Shown: positions 8,813-16,962 of the stretch, piece by piece
Layout of the letters: each line of letters begins with the position of its first letter
Numbering within the stretch: position 1 is the stretch's first letter
DNA from: PLOWO2-12-38-17 sp963709355
GTDB lineage: Bacteria > Planctomycetota > Brocadiia > Brocadiales > Brocadiaceae
Length of the DNA: 64,000 bases
Assembly: GCA_963709355.1 (NCBI GenBank)
Contig: CAVPVY010000005.1
Location: 372,001-436,000 of the forward strand
Direction of reading: 5' to 3'
Notes under the pieces: model-generated
The model's input: the letters and a program-made list of their open reading frames with translations, nothing else
Database searches by the model: none
Told to the model about the DNA's origin: nothing
Program-made: the position numbers and the translations under genes

Positions 8813-9886
8813 CTACATTCTCATCATATCAAATAATAGTAAACCGGCTGACCCTAAAATTACAATTGGTAACCATGCTGCTAGTACAGGATAAAGCATG
8901 CCTGTGTTGCCAAGGTTTGAGAATACAAAAGACATTAAATAAAAAATACCACAAACAAGGACACAAAGTCCTACACGTAATAATAGATTTCTACTTAGTC
9001 TGTCGAATCCAATGACGAGAGGTATGCCCAATAGTAGCAGCACAAAATGGTTAAGCGTATAAGCGATTCTGGAATGAAACAGCACGCTGTTTCTTGGATT
9101 ATCCGGTTCTATTTTGCAGAGTTCCCTCAATTGCTCAAAGTTCAATAAGCTAGGGTCTAATTTTATTTCTCCCAGTTTCTGGGGCGTTATTATGGTTTCG
9201 ATTTCCAAACTGTCTATTAATTGTACTGGAGCAATCCATCTTCCACGTTCGTCATAAGTATGTTTTACTACTTTGGAAAGCAACCATTTGTTGTTACCCA
9301 ACCATCTCCCTTCTTCTGCACTTATTGTTAATTTTTTCTTCCTATTTTCATACCTGGCGATGATAAATATGGACTTCATATGCTGAGTTTTATTGTCATA
9401 CCTCCATACACGTAGCAACATATTGTTTTCTTTATCATCCATGAGTAGATTTCGCTGAATGTTGTTGTTGAATGAGGTTTGTCGTAATGTCTCTAAGCTC
9501 TTTGCGAAACGCGGAATAATCCATTCCTGATCGCCAAAAGATGCAAAAGACATAAATACTGTAACAACAAAGATTGGCAGTAAAATTCTATAAAGGGAGA
9601 TTCCAGCAACCTGCATTGCCAGTATTTCCCGGTTCCTTGCCATTCTTACAAGAACAATACACACGGCAATTAAGGTTATTGCTGGAAAAAACTGAAAGAT
9701 GATTACAGGAAGAAGGTAAGAATAATAACGTATACCTGTACCAAAGGCCTCTTCTCCCATTTCTACAAACTCTCCAAGTTTTTGAAGCAGGTCTACTATA
9801 ACATAGATACCTAAAATTATGAGTAAGCACAAAAAGAACGTTGGTATAAAAGTCTTCAATATGTAATTATCTAATCTCGAGAACAT
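8813..9886 (-). CDS. LptF/LptG (YjgP/YjgQ) family permease
   Basis: This is an inner-membrane permease of the lipopolysaccharide export ABC transporter. The 357-residue protein has the family layout: an N-terminal helix after MFSRLDNYILKTFIPTF, two further helices by residue 130 with RNREILAMQVAG, a periplasmic jellyroll (about 140-265), then three C-terminal helices. LptF and LptG are hard to tell apart from one copy, so no symbol is given. It lies three bases after folK and one base before comF. With waaA at 21.9 kb it supports an LPS-type outer membrane. Confidence 0.9.
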   Translation of the reverse strand: MFSRLDNYILKTFIPTFFLCLLIILGIYVIVDLLQKLGEFVEMGEEAFGTGIRYYSYLLPVIIFQFFPAITLIAVCIVLVRMARNREILAMQVAGISLYRILLPIFVVTVFMSFASFGDQEWIIPRFAKSLETLRQTSFNNNIQRNLLMDDKENNMLLRVWRYDNKTQHMKSIFIIARYENRKKKLTISAEEGRWLGNNKWLLSKVVKHTYDERGRWIAPVQLIDSLEIETIITPQKLGEIKLDPSLLNFEQLRELCKIEPDNPRNSVLFHSRIAYTLNHFVLLLLGIPLVIGFDRLSRNLLLRVGLCVLVCGIFYLMSFVFSNLGNTGMLYPVLAAWLPIVILGSAGLLLFDMMRM

Positions 9887-9889
9887 GTC

Positions 9890-10369
9890 TTATTTTGTAT
9901 TGGTTAATGAAAGTTTATTTTCTTTATATAGTAAAAGGATAGATTTTTTTAAAATCGGATGAATTATAAATGGTTCAATTTCAGAAAGTGGTTCTAAAAC
10001 AAATAACCTTGAATGCATGAGGGGATGGGGTATTTTAAGACAGACATCATCAATGATTTTGTTATCATAAAGTAGTATATCAATATCAATATTCCTGGGA
10101 CCCCATTTTATATTACGAATCCTTCCCATGCTGGTTTCTATATACTGAAAATGTTCGAGTAACTTATAAGGAGATAATTCAGTTTCGATACTAACAGCGG
10201 CATTTAAATATATAGGTTGTGGATGACCGCCTACAGGCTCTGTTTCGTAAAATCTCGAAAGTTTTGATAACCGTATTTCTTTAATGCTAATGATACGATT
10301 GTAAGCATCAAATAGATTGCTTTTGCTATCTCCCAAGTTTGACCCGAGGCTAATGCATACGTGTGCCAT
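9890..10369 (-). CDS. folK: 2-amino-4-hydroxy-6-hydroxymethyldihydropteridine pyrophosphokinase
   Basis: FolK transfers pyrophosphate from ATP to hydroxymethyl-dihydropterin in folate synthesis. The 159-residue protein shows the N-terminal CISLGSNLGD motif, FYETEPVGGHPQPIYLNAA, and the signature GPRNIDIDILLYD that binds ATP/Mg. Length is normal. It is the first of three tightly spaced genes (folK, lptF/G, comF), whose functions are unrelated. Confidence 0.95.
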   Translation of the reverse strand: MAHVCISLGSNLGDSKSNLFDAYNRIISIKEIRLSKLSRFYETEPVGGHPQPIYLNAAVSIETELSPYKLLEHFQYIETSMGRIRNIKWGPRNIDIDILLYDNKIIDDVCLKIPHPLMHSRLFVLEPLSEIEPFIIHPILKKSILLLYKENKLSLTNTK

Positions 10370-10515
10370 AAATTAAAAATCCCAAGTTTACTTTAGGGAT
10401 GATGTTTCATTCTAAATTTTTATTAATTCCACCTTGTATTGCTTGAACTTGAACTTAAACTTAAACCTAAACCTATATATATTAATTAGCTCTTCTTTTC
10501 AAATAATATTTCATT

Positions 10516-12360
10516 TTATATAGTACAGAAATTACTGGATCGTACACAGCTGCCACATTCTGTACATTCATCCACGCTGCAATCGGATGTAATTTCCCCG
10601 TTTATAGACTTATGCATTTCATTTATAAGAAAGGATTTTGCCACTCCGCAACTGATGTGGTCCCAGGGGAAGACTTCTGCTTCACTTCTCTGGCGGTGTA
10701 CATAAAAAGTCCAATCAATGCCAACCTTCTGAAATGCCTCAAGCCATTTTTGAAATTTAAAATGTTCTTCCCAAGCGTCAAATTTGCATCCGTCCTGCCA
10801 GGCTGTATAAATGACCTTGCCTAGTCTTCTGTCTCCACGAGCAAAAATACCCTCCAATACGCTCCGCTCCGCATTATGAAATTTAACGTGAATGCATTTC
10901 CTCCTGATTTTTTCAAGTAACATTTTTTTAATTTCCTTCATGCGCTGTAAGGTAATCATTGGATACCATTGGAAAGGGGTATGTGCTTTTGGTACGAAAG
11001 GTGCAATGCTTAAATTTACTTCTCCCCATGAACCTTTTACGCCTTTTTTTAAATCTGAGACATTATAGGCAAGTTGTGCAATTGCATCAATATCTTCATC
11101 TGTTTCGGTAGGAAGCCCAACCATAAAATATAATTTAATTAAATTCCATCCATGTTTGTAAGCTTCCTTAATACCACTGTAAAGATCTTCATTACGGATA
11201 TTCTTATTAATAATTCTTCTGAGTGTTGGTGTTGCCGCTTCAGGCGCCATGGTAATTCCAGATTTGCGCACTGTATTAAGCATCGAGGGTAAAAGGGTGA
11301 GATGTTCATTTACCCGTAAAGAGGGGAATGATATATTCACATATTTTGGGCTGAAAACACGATTCATTTCTTCCATCAAAAGATGAAGAAATGGGTAGTC
11401 GCTAATGGAGAGAGAGGCAAGGGATATCTCGTTATGACCTGTATTAGCGTAAATTTCTCTTGCTAGGTTCAGAATATTTTCGATAGTACGTGGTCGTGTA
11501 GGACGTTTACTCATACCAGCTTGACAGAATCTGCATCCTTGTGTGCAACCACGCATTACTTCAATAGTAATACGGTCGTGGACGGTCTTTACATATGGAA
11601 TAACGGGTTTAGTGGGATAATATGTTTTGTTTAAGTCCTTCACAGAAGCAGCATGTACAGGAAATGGTATATCTGATATTAAGGGACTTATTTCTTCTAT
11701 TGTGTCATCTTGTCTGTGTGAAGTATTGTACAGAGATGGTGCATAAGCATTTTTAATAGACCTTGCTATGGTTATAATTTTTTCTTTACGAGAAAGGTTG
11801 CCTCCTTTCAAATTTTTGAATAATTCAATAAAATCCGGTAGGCATTCTTCTCCGTCTCCAACCAGAAAGACATCTATAAAATCTGCTATAGATTCAGGTG
11901 ATATAACTGTTGGACCTCCGGCTATGATTAGCGGGTCGTTTTCATCTCGTTCGTGTGCAAAGACTGGTATGTAAGAAAGGTTTAACATATTCAAAACATT
12001 GGTATAAGTCAGTTCATATTGAAGCGAGAAGCCAATGATATCAAACTCTTTTAAGGGGGTATAAGTCTCGAGTGAGAATAATGGAATTTTATGTCTTCTC
12101 ATTAGTGATTCCATGTCTTCTAACGGTGCAAAAACCCTTTCGCAGGCAGTATCCTTTCTTTTGTTAAGCAAACCATAGATTATTTGAATGCCAAGATGCG
12201 ACATGCCAATACTATAAGTATCTGGAAATGCTAATGCAAATTTTACGCTAACGTCAGCGTGGTTCTTGACAATGGTGTTCCATTCTCCTCCAGTATATTG
12301 ACCGGGCATTTCTATTAATGGCAATATATTATTTATTACAAATGTCTTTAGATTGTTCAT
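10516..12360 (-). CDS. TIGR03960 family B12-binding-domain radical SAM protein
   Basis: A 614-residue radical SAM enzyme of the TIGR03960 (YgiQ-like) family. The N-terminal ~190 residues form a cobalamin-binding-like Rossmann domain (SHLGIQIIYGLLNKR...). The radical SAM core carries the cluster motif CTQGCRFCQAG near residue 277, and a C-terminal cysteine cluster DECTECGSCVRSSNFC follows. The substrate is unknown; in many genomes the gene sits next to or is fused with the TIGR03936 protein and rng. Here the partner lies 5.6 kb downstream on the same strand. Confidence 0.9.
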   Translation of the reverse strand: MNNLKTFVINNILPLIEMPGQYTGGEWNTIVKNHADVSVKFALAFPDTYSIGMSHLGIQIIYGLLNKRKDTACERVFAPLEDMESLMRRHKIPLFSLETYTPLKEFDIIGFSLQYELTYTNVLNMLNLSYIPVFAHERDENDPLIIAGGPTVISPESIADFIDVFLVGDGEECLPDFIELFKNLKGGNLSRKEKIITIARSIKNAYAPSLYNTSHRQDDTIEEISPLISDIPFPVHAASVKDLNKTYYPTKPVIPYVKTVHDRITIEVMRGCTQGCRFCQAGMSKRPTRPRTIENILNLAREIYANTGHNEISLASLSISDYPFLHLLMEEMNRVFSPKYVNISFPSLRVNEHLTLLPSMLNTVRKSGITMAPEAATPTLRRIINKNIRNEDLYSGIKEAYKHGWNLIKLYFMVGLPTETDEDIDAIAQLAYNVSDLKKGVKGSWGEVNLSIAPFVPKAHTPFQWYPMITLQRMKEIKKMLLEKIRRKCIHVKFHNAERSVLEGIFARGDRRLGKVIYTAWQDGCKFDAWEEHFKFQKWLEAFQKVGIDWTFYVHRQRSEAEVFPWDHISCGVAKSFLINEMHKSINGEITSDCSVDECTECGSCVRSSNFCTI

Positions 12361-12718
12361 TACTTTTGATTTAAAAAATCTGTTTTTCCTAAAAACGCAG
12401 AAGATTTATTACGCTTTTATTTATAATTTAACTTTATGTGCCATGTATTGCCATTCAAAATCTTTGAAAGATATTCATAAAAGACAAATTTTAAATCGTA
12501 TTGAGTTAAGAGAATTGTTGAGCAAGTGTTTTGATTAAACAAAGAGAATATAATATTTTTAACCGTTATCGTTAAGATAATCGAAGTTTATTTTGCAGAA
12601 TTAATCGGAATTAATATTGATATAATTATAACATGATTTAATTGATTTTGTAAAAAATTTGGTGGGGAAGAAAATTAGGGAGGTTCTATTGAATTAATGG
12701 AGTAGCAATTAAAGATAA

Positions 12719-12756
12719 ATCCCCCTATATTTTGTTTAATCAAAATATAGGGGGAT
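12719..12756. terminator. Perfect 16-bp stem hairpin (probable terminator)
   Basis: The arms ATCCCCCTATATTTTG and CAAAATATAGGGGGAT pair over 16 bp around a six-base loop. On the plus strand a TCTTTT run follows; on the minus strand the T-run is weaker. It lies directly downstream of the minus-strand porin relic. It resembles the C-rich terminator of the intact porin gene at 14895-14935, so it probably once ended that lost porin gene. Confidence 0.75.
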
Positions 12757-12790
12757 CTTTTATTCCTTGTTGCTATTTTGTAAACTTAGA

Positions 12791-12985
12791 TTAGAACATG
12801 TATGCAACATCAATAGCTGTTGTAAATTCGCTGTCACGTCCATTATAAATTGGCAGGGTAGAATTTTCATCATTGACAGAGCGTGTCATTCTAAAAGAAG
12901 TGGCTCTCCCCGTAGCATCGTGGCTTCTCAAATGCAGTGCATGACTTGTAAGAAACATTACGCATGAGGATATTACAAAAATCAA
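12791..12985 (-). pseudogene. Relic of an outer-membrane beta-barrel protein, C-terminal end
   Basis: The last ~38 codons of this frame (GRATSFRMTRSVNDENS then STLPIYNGRDSEFTTAIDVAYMF) alternate polar and hydrophobic residues and end in Phe. That is the classical C-terminal signature of outer-membrane barrels recognised by the Bam machinery. No barrel body precedes it, and the sequence further upstream looks like unrelated debris. A terminator-like hairpin follows at 12719-12756. I read it as the tail of a deleted porin paralogue; chance similarity is possible because the piece is short. Confidence 0.45.
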
Positions 12986-13297
12986 TTTTACTATCTAAGC
13001 TTATTGCATAATTGCATTCAAAACAGATACTTCTTTTTGTTTTTTTATTTCTCATCTACTCATCCTCCGCAATAGTTATAAACATACTTTTAACAAAATA
13101 AGTGATATTTATATTTAAAAAAGAAGTCAATGTTAAGAATATATAGTGCAGGATGCTTTTTTTACCCTCTTAAAATTTTTAAGAAATTATTGAAATTACT
13201 TGCAAATTTTATTCACAGAGGTAATATATTACATTAAATCAACCGTGTATTTAATTTTGTCATTCATATTTATGATTATGATATAGGAGGAAAAGGT

Positions 13298-14098
13298 ATG
13301 ATAATGAAAAAAGCGCCTGAACTTAAATATATAATCTTCATGTCCTGCGCATTATTAGTGTTATTCATAACGGGTAAAACCACTTTCGGTGTTGATAACC
13401 CTTATAAATATGCTAAACATAAAGAAATGTCTCAGAAGAGTACTATGCATCAAATTCAAACTAGCGTAATCAAAACATTTGATAGCATGGAACAACGTTT
13501 AAATGATTTTGAAGCAACGAATCAGAATCTTGAAGGACGGATAAATATGCTTGCATCCGAGAAAGAAAGGTTAAACAAGGCATATACCCAGATGAAAGTA
13601 AGGTTATATACACTGGAAAAAGACCATGAAAAGCTGAAAAAAAGGGCAGCATCCTTAGAGATTGCCCATAAGAAACTATCAACCAAGGTCAATGTTACTT
13701 CTGCAAAAAAACAAACTCCAGTAGCGGAGAGGACGTCCGTTGCGCAAAAATCGCCAAAAAGTACAGCGCAAAAGACGACTGCCGAAGAGATTTCTATCGC
13801 CCAGGATAAAGGGAAAACCTCTTCTACGGTAGTATCTGTTGGGAAAACATCTGAAGAACTACAAAACAAGGGTGACGGTGGATTAGACATAAAAAAGATT
13901 AATGAAAAGGGCGTTGAATATGGCAAGAAAGGAATGTATGATGCAGCAATAAAGGAGTTTCAGAAGGTTGCAGCCATTGAACCAGAGATACCCAATATTC
14001 ATTATAATCTGGGGCTTGCTTACAAGAAGAAGGGAATGATTGCAGAAGCCGAAAATGCATTTGCCGAGTATGAACGTCTAAAAAGACAAAATAATTAA
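13298..14098 (+). CDS. Exported coiled-coil TPR protein
   Basis: A 266-residue protein with four parts. First comes a basic start and hydrophobic segment (KYIIFMSCALLVLFITG, residues 8-24; signal peptide or anchor). A long coiled coil follows (about 45-125; LEGRINMLASEKERLNK). Next is a Lys/Ser/Thr-rich linker, and last a C-terminal TPR pair (GVEYGKKGMYDAAIKEFQKV then YNLGLAYKKKGMIAEAENAF). It is likely periplasmic or envelope-anchored and acts through protein contacts; the specific role is unknown. The start is fixed by an AGGAGG site seven bases before the first ATG. Confidence 0.85.
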   Translation: MIMKKAPELKYIIFMSCALLVLFITGKTTFGVDNPYKYAKHKEMSQKSTMHQIQTSVIKTFDSMEQRLNDFEATNQNLEGRINMLASEKERLNKAYTQMKVRLYTLEKDHEKLKKRAASLEIAHKKLSTKVNVTSAKKQTPVAERTSVAQKSPKSTAQKTTAEEISIAQDKGKTSSTVVSVGKTSEELQNKGDGGLDIKKINEKGVEYGKKGMYDAAIKEFQKVAAIEPEIPNIHYNLGLAYKKKGMIAEAENAFAEYERLKRQNN

Positions 14099-14104
14099 GA
14101 AGCC

Positions 14105-14530
14105 AAAGAGGTCACAATTCTCTCTGCTTCGACTTTGTACATAATGATCGCTTCTGACATGCCACACACCCTGTTCCCTTGTAAACCTTATGATTCCATT
14201 GGTGGCTATCTGCCTTTCCACGTTTACACGAGGACAAGATTTGTTCCGGTCTTCCGGTACGTTAACCGTGTCCCTTCAGGACATACACAACTGTCACTCC
14301 CCTCATCATAGTTAAAATTACTGTAACGATACCGGTTTTCCTATTTCTCATACACGTCAGGCTTGTATTGTTGAAAATTGCTGTTCAGGCATGTATTCAC
14401 CTATCCCTTCTGTATCGAGTGAAAATGCTACCTCTTTGACTATCCTGTATAAGTGGTTTTTGGGGATTACCGTACATCCTTGTACAAGCAAATACGAATT
14501 GCCCAGTTAAGTGCTATCTCGCAAATTACG
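14105..14530 (-). pseudogene. Degenerate IS1182-like transposase
   Basis: Read on the minus strand, three separated pieces match the IS1182/DUF4096-type transposase layout. The N-terminal piece reads VIPKNHLYRIVKEVAFSLD (about 14415-14475). A central piece reads NFNYDEGSDSCVCPEG then TRLTYRKTG (about 14250-14318), like the zinc-binding insertion with YDPEKD..YVCPEG..LTYR. A C-terminal scrap sits near 14110-14165. In-frame stops and shifts separate them, so it is a dead element. Flanking terminal repeats were not identified. Confidence 0.6.
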
Positions 14531-14764
14531 ATTCATTTTATATAAGTCATTTTTTGATTCAAAAGAACTTGCCTATCAACAAACACATTATCAGCCGACT
14601 GTTACAGGGTGTCGATGTGTTAAAAAAACCTTCACAATGCTAAAAGATTAAAGCTATAAGGCGATGGCATGTATTAAAAAATGCGGTTTCAGGGGTAATA
14701 AGAATGTGTGTAGTATCGGAATGTTAATTTTCGGACAACGTGCTTATCACCAACCAACTCAGCA

Positions 14765-14890
14765 TTTCTGCAAAGACCCGTTATTCCCAACCACTTGCTT
14801 CGTTGGGGTATTGAACAGTGTTTCAGTGAATTAAAAGATACCTTTTATTTTGGTCACTATCAGGTCAGACACATTGAAAAAATATGTGCA
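14765..14890 (+). pseudogene. IS4-like transposase C-terminal fragment
   Basis: The plus-strand peptide RWGIEQCFSELKDTFYFGHY followed by QVRHIEKI matches the region around the catalytic Glu of IS4-type DDE transposases (RW.IE..F.ELK...G..QVR). Only ~40 residues remain. The reading frame runs straight into the porin terminator at 14895. It is a different family from the IS1182-like relic beside it and lies in the opposite orientation, so the spot received at least two elements. Confidence 0.6.
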
Positions 14891-14894
14891 AAAA

Positions 14895-14935
14895 AATCCC
14901 CCCGTATATTACATAATGGTAATATAAGGGGGGAT
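14895..14935 (-). terminator. Rho-independent terminator of the porin gene
   Basis: On the minus strand an AATCCCCCC arm plus TATATTAC-type pairs forms a stem with a GGGGGGATT arm, followed by seven T residues. It lies about 80 bases after the porin stop codon (15018). Stem, GC-rich base and T-run fit an intrinsic terminator. Confidence 0.85.
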
Positions 14936-15017
14936 TATATACATCTGACATTACAAATAAAATCTTTAACTTCTCATTTTCAAAAAGAATTTAAGTCAAT
15001 AATCGGCATAAACTCTT

Positions 15018-16241
15018 TTAGAACAAATACTCTACACCCATACCAACGATGTGCTCGTCGTCACCATAGAGACCGATTGATTCAGGGTCGGCGTAATGGT
15101 TAAACCTGTATTCAGGCCTAACCAAAAGATTTTCTCTTACCTTAATATTAGCTGTGACGGTTGTTTCCCATACGGACTGTCCAAAATACCTTACACCATC
15201 GGTATCGTCAAAGTACTCGCATCTTACAACACCCTGGACTGAATCTGTAAAATCATAAATAGCGTATCCCGCAAGGCCCCACCAATGTCCCGTGTCTCCA
15301 GTTGCAACGCCATTCTCAATGTCTATTCCTGCATCTTCTGCTATGCCCCAATCGGCGTTAAACATAAACTTTAGCTTGTCGGTCAATTGGTACGAGGCAA
15401 CAAGGTCCAACATCTGAGTTAGACCGCTGGTCGAACTCGATCTCTGGTCTGGAAGCGGGTCTCCCTTTTCAGCATCCCATCCTTCTGCCCCATGAATACC
15501 AGCCAGAGAGACGAATGCCTTATCAGTTGGCGCATACGATAAATACCATCCAAATGATTTTGCTGAGTTATTGTCAACAAAAGAGTCCCATCCGTTTACA
15601 ACGTAAACTGCTGCATACAATTTATCAGTGAGGTCGTATCCTGCCTTTAACCCGGTATGCGTAAATGGTATGGCATTATTATAAAGGATACCATGTTGAT
15701 AGTTTGGGTTATTAATGTTTTCTACCAGTTCCGCACCGATCCAGGTATATATCTTACCAAGGGTTAATGTAAGGCCACTTCCAACCGGTGCCTTATAGGA
15801 AACATTTGCTGTTGCGACGGTAAAAATATCGTCTCTGTCAGGATCGTTTGTAGCGGCTTCTCCCAAAAATGTAATCCTCTTTGCCTTCTCTCCAAAATAC
15901 GTATGCATCTGCCATCCTATGGGATGATCGTCTGTTACCTCTTTGTCAAGGAAAAGCGTAAAACTCTCAAAGGTAAACGAATTGTTCTCGTTTTCACCGA
16001 CAAAATTAAGCGGACTTAATGTATTTTGTTGGGGAGAATTACTATGACGCCTGAAATTGTAAAAGTAATTTACGTCAACAAAACCACTCAATGTTAATCC
16101 TTTGAGGATGCCTGACAATGGAGATTCTTCTGTACTTACATTGGCTTCGGGACTTGCTTCCTGAGCGAATGCCGGCGCTGCAAAACTTATCATAGCACCG
16201 CATAATATGCTAGCCAAGCCCAGTTTGTATAAATTCTTCAT
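15018..16241 (-). CDS. BBP2-type outer-membrane porin
   Basis: A 407-residue outer-membrane beta-barrel of the putative beta-barrel porin-2 (BBP2, formerly DUF1597) type. Residues 1-26 are a signal peptide (MKNLYKLGLASILCGAMISF, cleavage after APAFA). A Ser/Glu-rich linker follows, then TLSGFVDVNYFYNF, and amphipathic strands run to a C-terminal EYLF with terminal Phe. It should form a diffusion pore in the outer membrane; the substrate is unknown. It is monocistronic, with its own promoter (16629-16657), a long leader and a terminator, as expected for an abundant envelope protein. Confidence 0.85.
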   Translation of the reverse strand: MKNLYKLGLASILCGAMISFAAPAFAQEASPEANVSTEESPLSGILKGLTLSGFVDVNYFYNFRRHSNSPQQNTLSPLNFVGENENNSFTFESFTLFLDKEVTDDHPIGWQMHTYFGEKAKRITFLGEAATNDPDRDDIFTVATANVSYKAPVGSGLTLTLGKIYTWIGAELVENINNPNYQHGILYNNAIPFTHTGLKAGYDLTDKLYAAVYVVNGWDSFVDNNSAKSFGWYLSYAPTDKAFVSLAGIHGAEGWDAEKGDPLPDQRSSSTSGLTQMLDLVASYQLTDKLKFMFNADWGIAEDAGIDIENGVATGDTGHWWGLAGYAIYDFTDSVQGVVRCEYFDDTDGVRYFGQSVWETTVTANIKVRENLLVRPEYRFNHYADPESIGLYGDDEHIVGMGVEYLF

Positions 16242-16935
16242 TAAAAACTTCCTCCTTTCTTAAAATTACTTGATTAAAATATAAGGAAACTTAAGCTTAC
16301 TTTTTTGATTCTTTTGTAATTGCCTCCTTTCCCAATTTTTAACTAAGAAAGTTAATTAAAATTAGCTTTTAAGAAAACAGCAAAAATAACCCCTAAATAA
16401 ACCGCAATTCGATTTAATTAAAATATTTACTTTTATTAAACAGACATATGATAGAAAGAAAGACTTAACTAATAGCAATCAGATAAGTTAAGAAAAAAAC
16501 TAAGCTTACCAAAATTATATAAAAAACCAAATTTAATAAAGCTAAATAAAGATTTCTTTATAATTTTGCTCTTAATCTGCCGCACGTGGACAATGTTATA
16601 CACGGCAACTCCTATAGTTTGTCTATCATATATATTATTTATGTAAGGGTTTGTCAACAAAAATTTAAAATAAATTTTATAATAAACATTATATTCTTGA
16701 CCTTATAAATTTGGAAAGTATAATTATCGGATTAAATTTTTTAATTTGTAAAAAAGCAAATATCTTTCGACTTTGCATGAATTCCTGTTTTGTTCGTAGA
16801 AAAGTTAAATTAATAAATATAATTACAAGATTTATGCTCTTATATATCATTATTTATTAAAGAACTAAAATATTAGAGACACAATTTTTTAATAGCGCAC
16901 TTTTAACAGAATAATGTTTTAACTAATTATTAATC
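16242..16935. other. Long porin leader and fhs upstream region
   Basis: About 690 bases without a gene. The left 380 bases are the inferred 5' leader of the porin transcript. It includes a GGAGG-like site near 16247-16253 and a GC-rich potential stem around 16577-16605 (GCCG and CGGC arms, minus strand). The right part should hold the fhs promoter, but no convincing boxes were found. A 63-codon minus-strand frame (16469-16660) crosses the promoter and is not considered a gene. Confidence 0.5.
16629..16657 (-). promoter_or_regulatory. Sigma70-like promoter of the porin gene
   Basis: On the minus strand TTGACA (16652-16657) and TATATA (16629-16634) are separated by exactly 17 bases. This is a near-consensus promoter. 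Transcription would begin near 16622, leaving a leader of about 380 nucleotides before the porin ATG at 16241. Confidence 0.6.
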
Positions 16936-16962
16936 TTGGCTGATTTAAGGAGAAAAAAGATT

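Larger units (their letters stand above)
12361..13297. other. Intergenic region between the radical SAM gene and the TPR gene
   Basis: Nearly 1 kb without an intact gene. It holds the perfect hairpin at 12719-12756 and the porin C-terminal relic at 12791-12985, both listed separately. The remainder (12361-12700, 13000-13290) is very AT-rich and probably contains the divergent promoters for the flanking genes. A 61-codon plus-strand frame at 12353-12538 has no recognisable features and is not called. Confidence 0.5.

Noticed and set aside
12353..12538. A 61-codon plus-strand frame upstream of the radical SAM gene
   Set aside because: AT-rich translation dominated by Ile/Phe/Lys/Leu with no ribosome site; best explained as promoter-region DNA.
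16469..16660. A 63-codon minus-strand frame in the porin leader
   Set aside because: It runs through the inferred promoter boxes, has no ribosome site and no recognisable sequence.
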